This document shows, piece after piece, positions 1 through 5,459 of a stretch of DNA of 6,058 nucleotides (the stretch's first letter is position 1; each line of letters begins with the position of its first letter). Source of the stretch: Bacteroidetes bacterium UBA2234. GTDB lineage: Bacteria; Bacteroidota; Bacteroidia; NS11-12g; UBA955. A model generated the notes under the pieces. It made no database searches and had not been told where the DNA came from. It saw only the letters and a list, made by a program, of their open reading frames with translations. The position numbers were made by a program, and so were the translations under genes. The DNA lies in NCBI GenBank assembly GCA_002347985.1, contig DDYM01000013.1, positions 1 to 6,058 on the forward strand, in the 5' to 3' direction.

Positions 1-204
1 CCAGTTCCGCCGATCGACCCAAATTTCGTTGAGGGGGATATCAGTGGATTGAAAGTAGGAGACAAAGTCCAGCACCAACGATTTGGATTTGGCCAGGTCA
101 TTAGCATCGAAGGCGATGCATCCAATGCAAAAGCCATCGTACAATTTGACCAAATGGGACAAAAAACCCTGGTATTGAAATTTGCCAAAATGCGGATATT
201 GTAA
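1..204 (+). CDS. uvrD: UvrD/PcrA-family ATP-dependent DNA helicase, C-terminal end (5' partial)
   Basis: Frame 1 is open from the left edge to a TAA at 202-204, giving the last 67 residues of a longer protein. The tail contains GLKVGDKVQHQRFGFGQV, then a variable stretch, then KAIVQFDQMGQKTLVLKFAKMRIL. This is the small Tudor-like beta-barrel that closes superfamily 1A helicases such as PcrA and UvrD, where a 'GD.V.H..FG.G.V' strand pair precedes a 'LLKFAKL'-like ending. In the known family this domain contacts RNA polymerase or other partners, while the motor domains lie upstream, outside the window. Such helicases unwind DNA 3'-to-5' in nucleotide excision repair, mismatch repair and removal of stalled polymerases. 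No helicase motif can be seen here, so the family call rests only on the C-terminal domain. UvrD, PcrA and Rep cannot be told apart, and the gene symbol is nominal. Confidence 0.85.
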   Translation, partial: PVPPIDPNFVEGDISGLKVGDKVQHQRFGFGQVISIEGDASNAKAIVQFDQMGQKTLVLKFAKMRIL

Positions 205-310
205 TTGATGATGGAATAATATGTACTTCAATGAATCATTAACGTCGAATTAAAAATATTTATATTCCCCAATAGCAAACTATTAGACAATCACCATAAA
301 TGACATAACC

Positions 311-823
311 ATGGGACACTTTACTACAAAAACTTCCCTATTAAGAGTATACCATTGCACTTTAGAACGGGCATTTAAAACTCCTATGCTCTGCGATGTT
401 TCAAAAATCCATACGGGCTTTGGCATCATGCCAGCCGTGACTCACACTACAGATGATGAGAATTGGGGCAAAGTTGGATCGACAAAAAAAGTGTACGCAG
501 CCAAATCTTTAACACAACCTGGTGGTTTCGCATCCATAGATTCCGTGTTAGAAAGAAATGAAAATGTTTCATGGAAAATTGAAGTTAGCAATTTTCAAGC
601 TTGGATGTTAAGCTTCACTAAATTCACCGGCGAATGGAACACAAAATCCATCGGAGACAATAAAATCTTGATTACCTATACCTACACAATGCATTCATCC
701 AATGCCTTACTATATCCGTTAAATTGGCTTTTTACTAAGTTGTTTTGGAGAACATACATGAAGCGCGTCCTAAACAATATTGAAATCTTAATTGCCAATC
801 AAGAGCCTTATTTATTTGAATAA
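311..823 (+). CDS. SRPBCC/START-like small protein (putative ligand-binding)
   Basis: A 170-residue protein without signal peptide or clear membrane segment, so probably cytoplasmic. It resembles the SRPBCC (polyketide cyclase/START/Bet v 1) fold. A W-G pair at residues 52-53 is followed by alternating strands (KKVYAAKSL about 59-67; ENVSWKIEVSNF about 84-95), a GEW turn at 107-109, the strand NKILITYTYTMH about 117-128, and a long C-terminal helix about 135-161 (PLNWLFTKLFWRTYMKRVLN). The length suits the fold, which forms a deep cavity for lipids or other hydrophobic ligands; the ligand cannot be read from sequence. The ATG at 311 is chosen because the only nearby upstream ATG (298) meets TAA after one codon. 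No Shine-Dalgarno site is seen; the leader is A-rich, as is usual in Bacteroidota. The hydrolase gene follows in the same direction after 87 bp, so co-transcription is possible. Fold assignment moderate, function unknown. Confidence 0.75.
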   Translation: MGHFTTKTSLLRVYHCTLERAFKTPMLCDVSKIHTGFGIMPAVTHTTDDENWGKVGSTKKVYAAKSLTQPGGFASIDSVLERNENVSWKIEVSNFQAWMLSFTKFTGEWNTKSIGDNKILITYTYTMHSSNALLYPLNWLFTKLFWRTYMKRVLNNIEILIANQEPYLFE

Positions 824-910
824 CAAAAGACTGAGATTTTTAATCGCCGGAATTGAATCACTTGAAGACATAAAAAAATCGAACATACACCAATTACGAA
901 CTATAATTAG

Positions 911-1930
911 ATGAAAAAAATCCTGTTTTGCCTCATCCTTTTCATTCTCTCCTCCTGTAATCAGAACAAGACCCATCAGGAGAAAATTGCAACGGACTAT
1001 TTCAATTACGGCGACAGCATTGAATCTGCAGGTGTGCGAATGATTCCCATTTCAACACCAGTGGGTAAATTCAATGTATGGACCAAAAGATTTGGCAATA
1101 ACAGTAAAATCAAAGTCCTACTTCTGCACGGCGGCCCCGCGATGACCCATGAATACATGGAGTGTTTTGAGACTTTCTTTCAGCGCGAAGGGTTTGAATT
1201 TTATGAATATGATCAACTAGGTTCATATTACAGTGACCAACCCAAAGACAGCAGCCTTTGGACCAATGCGCGATTTGTGGAAGAAGTAGAACAAGTTCGA
1301 AAGGCGATTGGCGCAGACGCAAGCAACTTCTATATTTTGGGCAATTCTTGGGGCGGTATTTTAGCAATGGAATACGCCTTAAAGTATCAAAAAAATCTCA
1401 AAGGACTTCTCGTTTCCAACATGATGGCTAGCGCGCCAGAATATGGAAAATATGCCGATGAGGTACTTTCAAAACAAATGAAACCCGAAGTTCTTGCGGA
1501 AATCAAAGCCATAGAATCAAAAAACGACTACAACAATCCGCGTTACATGGAACTTTTGCTCCCCAATTTCTATCACGAACACATCTGTAGACTTAAAAAT
1601 TGGCCCGACGGAATGAACAGAGCCTTCAAACACGTCAACAGTGAAATTTACACAATGATGCAAGGACCCAGCGAGTTTGGCATCAGCGGTAGATTGGCAA
1701 AGTGGGACATAAAAAATCGATTGCATGAAATTGAAGTTCCTACTTTAATGATTGGCGCCAAGTTCGACACGATGGACCCCAAAGCGATGGAAGAACAGAG
1801 CAAATTGGTAAAAAACGGCCGCTTCCTCTATTGCCCCAATGGAAGCCATTTGTCGATGTGGGACGATCAAAAAGTATTCATGTCCGGTGTAGTCAAATTC
1901 ATCCATGATGTGGATGATGGGCAAATGTAA
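911..1930 (+). CDS. Proline iminopeptidase-family alpha/beta hydrolase, lipoprotein (peptidase S33-like)
   Basis: A 339-residue alpha/beta-hydrolase. The N-terminus MKKILFCLILFILSSC is a lipoprotein signal peptide with lipobox LSSC and acylated Cys16, so the enzyme should be membrane-anchored in the periplasm or outer membrane. HGGP at 73-76 gives the oxyanion-hole loop and DQLG at 101-104 matches the 'DQ.G...SD' signature of proline iminopeptidases. The nucleophile elbow is GNSWGG 144-149 with Ser146. The acid is probably Asp286 (GAKFDTMDP) and the base His313 (NGSHLSMWDD). A helical cap lies between about 175 and 265. Characterised family members remove N-terminal proline from peptides, but the same fold covers esterases and amidases, so the substrate is open. 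The oxyanion motif reads GGPA rather than GGPG. The ATG at 911 gives the full signal peptide and has an A-rich leader. The gene ends 38 bp before the convergent secreted-protein gene. Confidence 0.88.
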   Translation: MKKILFCLILFILSSCNQNKTHQEKIATDYFNYGDSIESAGVRMIPISTPVGKFNVWTKRFGNNSKIKVLLLHGGPAMTHEYMECFETFFQREGFEFYEYDQLGSYYSDQPKDSSLWTNARFVEEVEQVRKAIGADASNFYILGNSWGGILAMEYALKYQKNLKGLLVSNMMASAPEYGKYADEVLSKQMKPEVLAEIKAIESKNDYNNPRYMELLLPNFYHEHICRLKNWPDGMNRAFKHVNSEIYTMMQGPSEFGISGRLAKWDIKNRLHEIEVPTLMIGAKFDTMDPKAMEEQSKLVKNGRFLYCPNGSHLSMWDDQKVFMSGVVKFIHDVDDGQM

Positions 1931-1950
1931 AAATCAAAAATGGGCCGCCA

Positions 1951-1964
1951 AGTCGTGAACGACT
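1951..1964 (-). terminator. Weak hairpin between convergent genes, possible terminator
   Basis: AGTCG-TGAA-CGACT forms a 5-bp stem with a 4-base loop in the 38-bp gap between the hydrolase stop and the secreted-protein stop. Read on the minus strand, it follows the long gene's stop by four bases, and a T-rich stretch (TTTTTGATTTTT) begins about ten bases after the stem. On the plus strand no T-tract follows. The stem is short and the T-run displaced, so this is a poor intrinsic terminator, but it is the only candidate in the gap. Confidence 0.3.
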
Positions 1965-1968
1965 CAAA

Positions 1969-4900
1969 CTATCGCTTCAAATAGATATTGGCCGACACTC
2001 TTTCATGAACGCCATCGTGATAATCAAATACGATAAAGTAGACCCCTTCCGGCAGAAGTCCGCCGTTACAACCGTTGGCCTCGCAGCGACCGGTCCATGA
2101 TTTTGGATTTTTTGCATCCGCAGAGAACACAACCTGTCCCCAACGATTAAATACTGTCCATTCGGCATTAGGAAAGGCCCATAGTCCCATAAAGTCCAAT
2201 GAATCATTTACCCCATCCCCATTGGGCGAAATACCCTCAGGAATAAAAACATCCTTCATCGGCCTCACCCATAATTCTTTACAAATAGTATCTCGACAAC
2301 CATAGGCATCTTCTACAACCAAACAAACCTTGTATTTGATACGCTGATATGATTTCACATAGGTATGAACAGGCGAACTCAAATTGGAACGCCAAAGATC
2401 CCCAAAATCCCAATCGTGTGATTTGGCACCCGTTGATTTATCCTGGAACTGATATTCAGGAAAATTCGTAGAATCTATATCAAAATCCGCCCTCACCCAA
2501 TGACCATCAACTTCCAATAAAAATATCGAGTCGCAACCCTGCCAGGTTTGTAGTGAATCTCTCAACTTAAACGGCAGCGCATAGTTTTTACCCCGATAAC
2601 TCAAGGAATCTACATTACAGAAAACGAGCTGAGTTAAGGTAGTTGCGGGCAAATTGACTGTCAATTGTGTCAAAACCAAGGAATCACAATTTTTACTACT
2701 TCGAAGCGTATCTCTGTAAAAACCTGATGTTGAATATGCACGACTTCCCACCCAAATTGTATCGCCCAGACAGATAGAAAGGGCTTGATAGGTACTATCG
2801 AATGATACTCTTAATTTCAATGTCGTAATGGAATCGCAACCCAAATAATTGATAAGTGTGTCGCGATAAATTCCACTTGTTCGGAAAGCTCGACCCCACA
2901 TCACAACACTATCGCCCAAACAAATATTGGCAGACGAATCAACAAAACTGCGGGATAACACCTTTAAGTTATAAGTAACAATTGAATCGCAACCAAAATA
3001 CGTCTTTAGCGTGTCGATGTATTTCCCAGTTTGGAAAGATCGCTTGCCGTTATGCACCAGGGTATCGCCTTCACAAATGTTTAGACTCATCGCACTATCA
3101 AAAGAACTACGCACCTCAAAATTCTTAGTTTTAAATGTCCCGGTACAGAATGGGGACACAAAAATGTAAAGTCGATAATTTGTATTTGTAGTGAGATTAC
3201 TCAGGGTGTCGCCAAATTTATATTTGCCCGTAACCGACCTTACCAATTCATTTTTCAGGGGTTTTCTCCACTCAAACGTATAGGTTAAAGTGCTATCAGG
3301 ATTGATAATTTTCGCCCAAAGGGGGTCGCCGCAACTGCGATAACTGCTGGTTTCAAGTCGAATTTTATTCCCACATGGCGTTCCGCAATCCACTGCCGCT
3401 GCAAAGCTATCGCCCGACACATAAATCATGTGGGCATCGTAATTGTATACCACATCATAAACCCTGCAATTGCGTGTTGTATCGGCAATTACTTGAATCA
3501 CCTTCACAGAATTAAACTGTTTTCCATCAAAACGATAGACGTAAACCCTTCCACTATCGGCACCCAGATACAAGTTATTGCATGAGTCTACTGCCATTCC
3601 GCTGTTTTGAACTATGGGTAAATGAGCGATTGAATCTACGGCCAAGCGACTTCCATCTTTTTTGTCAAACGCAGCGAAGTGCTTTCCATCAAATACATAC
3701 ACATATTGATCGTACACCGCCAATGCATTAAACCGATTGTGGACATACCACTTACTGTAGGCAGTTTGCTTGACTCGATTAGAAATCACTACACAATTTG
3801 AATACTCCCAAAATGAAGTAAAACCCCATTTTTTCTCCCAATGGGTTTTCGTAAAATCCTCATCGATGCGAACGAGCTTATTGGAATAGTTGTAAATGCC
3901 ATTTTGAGCGTCAATACCCTGGGCGAGAAGAGCAAAACTATTTCCAAAATCATCGATTGCTGAATGCACGTAATCTCTTCCATTTTTTGCGATGGGCGAT
4001 CCAATACCAACAGTTGAATCTTTTGTAACACACACTTCCCTTGCGATGGGGAATGAATCAACAACGTTATAAACCGCAGTATTCTTCTTGTGTGCTCCGC
4101 AATAAAACGCCACACTTTTGAGTTTTGTCACAAAATTGATATCGAAAAATTCTTTACTTGGCTCAGGTTCGATAGGCTTGGACCAGTAGTGGTCATTTTC
4201 TCCATCGGTGGAAATTCTCCAATAGGCAGGCGGGCCAGAACCAGCCATGCAGTAAATTTTACCGTTGCAACGATCCACTCGAATTGTTCCGTATGGGCCA
4301 GAGTTGAAGCGCATATAGACATTCATCGGTGTGCCTACAACTGTCCACAACAATGTCCCTTCAGGCGTGTATTTGCAAACTTTTTGTCGCCAACCGAGTC
4401 CGGCACCATAAAAATACACATTGCCAAATGCATCATAATCGGAATTCACGATATGCTCGTTCACCATCCGAGGAAAATAAAAGGCATTGGCTTGAATGGT
4501 CACAAAGGGATCGATTTCAAAACCCTTTTGAATACAATTCAATTTCTCCAACTGCGATATGGAATCATGAAAAGCGAAACTAAAAACATCCCCTTTGATT
4601 TGATACTTGGCCCCGAGGATTACAGAGTTTGGGGCAATCAACTGCAATCCGGACTCTTTCAATTGGATGCCATTCGACATCACAATGAATTGATTTTGGG
4701 CAGATGCGTCGAATCGAATCGAATCGCCTTTGTATCGCCATTGAATTTGATTGGGGTCCCCTCCCGGATGAACAACAAAACTATATTTCAGGCCCTTGCC
4801 TTTTTCCGCCAAAACAAAAACCAAGTCGATGGAGTTGTAGTAATTCTTGAACGTAATCTTTTTATATCCATAGGACCTAAATCGGGGCTCTAAATAGGAG

Positions 4901-5301
4901 AAATAGTGGCTTGATTTCGACTCCAATAGTACATCAAACTGCTTGTTATGAAATAAGAACTCTTGAAATAGTAGCGCTGTGTCAATTTGAATTTTCGATT
5001 CCTCATCCTCTTCAGCATATGATTCGGACCCCTCTTCTTCGTCCGAGTTTTCAAGAATCTGAGGCGTTTGGCTCACGTAGGCAATGCCATCTTTCGTGAT
5101 TAAATAATCCGCAAGACCTTCTTCCAGGGTAAATTTAACGTCCGGAATCGACTTATACAGTCCATGGATTTGACCCTTGTTTTCAATAAAATAATGCGTT
5201 TGAAAGACATCATGCTTTACAAAAGGCACTTGAGAAAACAAACCATGGGTGAATCCCAAAATCACCAAAACCAGAATTCTTGCGAAACCCAATCTGCTCA
5301 T
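1969..5301 (-). CDS. Large secreted multidomain protein with T9SS type B sorting (gliding motility-associated C-terminal) domain
   Basis: The frame is open from an ATG at 5403 (1144 residues; numbering here uses it). I prefer Met35 (5299-5301): it starts an ideal signal peptide (MSRLGFARILVLVILGFTHG, cleavage near LFS-Q) and has an A-rich leader; Met27 (5325) is the alternative. Mature order: about 70-300, a DUF7948-like domain opening with FIENKGQ and carrying an acidic insert (119-136); about 312-680, a propeller-like region with recurring D.FGN.Y/LYLGAD-type strands; about 680-765, an Ig/Fn3-like stretch; 768-967, four Cys-paired repeats; 971-1046, a PKD domain with DWDFGD at 997-1002; 1051-1144, the T9SS C-terminal domain (ISPNGDGVND, FNRWGQVVF, LLPEGVYF). 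In the known family this last domain directs export across the outer membrane by the Por/T9SS machinery. Probably an adhesin-like or matrix protein; ligand unknown. It has 26 cysteines, none before residue 290. Confidence 0.92.
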   Translation of the reverse strand: MSRLGFARILVLVILGFTHGLFSQVPFVKHDVFQTHYFIENKGQIHGLYKSIPDVKFTLEEGLADYLITKDGIAYVSQTPQILENSDEEEGSESYAEEDEESKIQIDTALLFQEFLFHNKQFDVLLESKSSHYFSYLEPRFRSYGYKKITFKNYYNSIDLVFVLAEKGKGLKYSFVVHPGGDPNQIQWRYKGDSIRFDASAQNQFIVMSNGIQLKESGLQLIAPNSVILGAKYQIKGDVFSFAFHDSISQLEKLNCIQKGFEIDPFVTIQANAFYFPRMVNEHIVNSDYDAFGNVYFYGAGLGWRQKVCKYTPEGTLLWTVVGTPMNVYMRFNSGPYGTIRVDRCNGKIYCMAGSGPPAYWRISTDGENDHYWSKPIEPEPSKEFFDINFVTKLKSVAFYCGAHKKNTAVYNVVDSFPIAREVCVTKDSTVGIGSPIAKNGRDYVHSAIDDFGNSFALLAQGIDAQNGIYNYSNKLVRIDEDFTKTHWEKKWGFTSFWEYSNCVVISNRVKQTAYSKWYVHNRFNALAVYDQYVYVFDGKHFAAFDKKDGSRLAVDSIAHLPIVQNSGMAVDSCNNLYLGADSGRVYVYRFDGKQFNSVKVIQVIADTTRNCRVYDVVYNYDAHMIYVSGDSFAAAVDCGTPCGNKIRLETSSYRSCGDPLWAKIINPDSTLTYTFEWRKPLKNELVRSVTGKYKFGDTLSNLTTNTNYRLYIFVSPFCTGTFKTKNFEVRSSFDSAMSLNICEGDTLVHNGKRSFQTGKYIDTLKTYFGCDSIVTYNLKVLSRSFVDSSANICLGDSVVMWGRAFRTSGIYRDTLINYLGCDSITTLKLRVSFDSTYQALSICLGDTIWVGSRAYSTSGFYRDTLRSSKNCDSLVLTQLTVNLPATTLTQLVFCNVDSLSYRGKNYALPFKLRDSLQTWQGCDSIFLLEVDGHWVRADFDIDSTNFPEYQFQDKSTGAKSHDWDFGDLWRSNLSSPVHTYVKSYQRIKYKVCLVVEDAYGCRDTICKELWVRPMKDVFIPEGISPNGDGVNDSLDFMGLWAFPNAEWTVFNRWGQVVFSADAKNPKSWTGRCEANGCNGGLLPEGVYFIVFDYHDGVHERVSANIYLKR
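1972..2253 (-). other. T9SS type B sorting / gliding motility-associated C-terminal domain
   Basis: Residues 1051-1144 of the secreted protein. It begins DVFIPEGISPNGDGVND, continues with FNRWGQVVF at 1085-1093 and a tryptophan-glycine turn at 1103-1105, and ends with LPEGVYF and SANIYLKR. This order (F.P..iSPNgDG.ND, then NRWG..vf, then W.G, then lp.G.Y) is that of the CHU_C/TIGR04131 family. The turn that usually reads like 'WDGTYNG' here holds two cysteines, Cys1107 and Cys1112, which could close a small disulfide loop. Confidence 0.9.
2266..2493 (-). other. PKD-like domain of the secreted protein
   Basis: Residues about 971-1046. The hallmark is DWDFGD at 997-1002, followed by SSPVHTY at 1009-1015 and the strand KYKVCLVVEDAYGC at 1023-1036, closely matching the 'WDFGDG..S...nP.HtY...G.Y.V.L.V.d..GC' pattern. 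PKD domains are Ig-like beta-sandwiches, common as stalks or spacers just before T9SS sorting domains. Confidence 0.85.
2503..3102 (-). repeat. Four tandem ~50-residue Cys-paired repeats (protein-level)
   Basis: Residues 768-967 divide into four units, approximately 768-819, 820-867, 868-917 and 918-967. Each has a first cysteine in 'IC.GD' (Cys777, Cys828, Cys878; Cys929 in the divergent fourth, FCNVD), then 'GKY/GIY/GFY.DTL', then a second cysteine in 'GCDSI/NCDSL' (Cys805, Cys856, Cys906, Cys957), and a closing beta strand ('YNLKV', 'LKLRV', 'TQLTV', 'FLLEV'). The pair is exactly 28 residues apart in all four. The DNA copies have diverged, so this is an old duplication rather than a recent slippage array. 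Similar 'C.GD...GCDS' units are common in Bacteroidota T9SS cargo; their function is not established. Confidence 0.85.
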
Positions 5302-5331
5302 TTGTTCTTTGGTTTTGGAAAACATAAACTT

Positions 5332-5339
5332 CAAATATA
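5332..5339 (-). promoter_or_regulatory. Possible -7 element (TATATTTG) for the secreted-protein gene
   Basis: The minus strand reads TATATTTG, an exact TAnnTTTG Bacteroidota -7 match. No TTG lies at the usual 19-20-bp distance upstream; the nearest is 14 bp away, so the site is incomplete. If real, transcription would begin near 5325, which excludes the ATG at 5403 and favours starting at Met35 (5301) or leaderless at Met27 (5325). Confidence 0.4.
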
Positions 5340-5380
5340 ATAAAGTCCAAGAGCAATTAGACTTGGTAATTATTAACCCA

Positions 5381-5411
5381 TTGGTTATTACGGACCTTTT
5401 CACTATATTTG
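5381..5411 (+). promoter_or_regulatory. Bacteroidota-type promoter for rpsP
   Basis: TTG at 5381-5383 and TATATTTG at 5404-5411 are separated by 20 bp, matching the Bacteroidota housekeeping sigma consensus (-33 TTG, -7 TAnnTTTG). Transcription would begin around 5416-5418, leaving a leader of roughly 42-45 bases before the rpsP ATG at 5460. The site lies upstream of the preferred start of the divergent gene and overlaps only that gene's unlikely longest reading. Confidence 0.7.
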
Positions 5412-5415
5412 CACC

Positions 5416-5435
5416 CCCGTTTTGGAGAAACCGGG
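5416..5435 (+). promoter_or_regulatory. Predicted hairpin at the 5' end of the rpsP leader
   Basis: CCCG-TTT (5416-5422) can pair with AAA-CGGG (5428-5430 and 5432-5435), with C5431 bulged and TGGAG as loop. The stem would sit at or next to the predicted transcription start. It is followed by an A-rich stretch free of pairing up to the ATG. It could be a 5' stabilising stem or a regulatory site; this is inferred by eye and no folding was run. Confidence 0.35.
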
Positions 5436-5459
5436 ATTAAAAAAATACACAATAAAGAC

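Noticed and set aside
230..240. Palindromic AATGAATCATT downstream of the helicase gene
   Set aside because: Arms of 5 bp around a single base cannot form a hairpin loop, and an AT-rich palindrome this short is expected by chance. No second copy or promoter overlap was found.
205..310. Search for a promoter before the SRPBCC gene
   Set aside because: TATATTCC at 261-268 only partly fits TAnnTTTG and has no TTG at the proper distance, so no promoter is called.
824..910. Search for a terminator or promoter between the SRPBCC and hydrolase genes
   Set aside because: No stem followed by T-run and no TAnnTTTG element was found; the gap neither proves nor excludes an operon.
1110..1367. Antisense open frames opposite the hydrolase (also 1517-1726)
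   Set aside because: The hydrolase frame is established by lipobox, oxyanion loop and catalytic triad; these reverse frames have no features of their own.
4709..4726. Pentanucleotide run (TCGAA, about 3.6 copies) in the secreted-protein gene, a possible phase-variation site
   Set aside because: A 5-bp unit would shift frame on slippage, but under four copies is too few for a credible contingency locus. The encoded residues (DSIRFDAS) fit the domain normally.
4090..4893. A 267-codon plus-strand open frame lying within the secreted-protein gene
   Set aside because: It lies wholly antisense to a well-supported coding frame, and its translation shows no recognisable domain, signal peptide or sensible composition. 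Long antisense frames are expected opposite a gene of this length.
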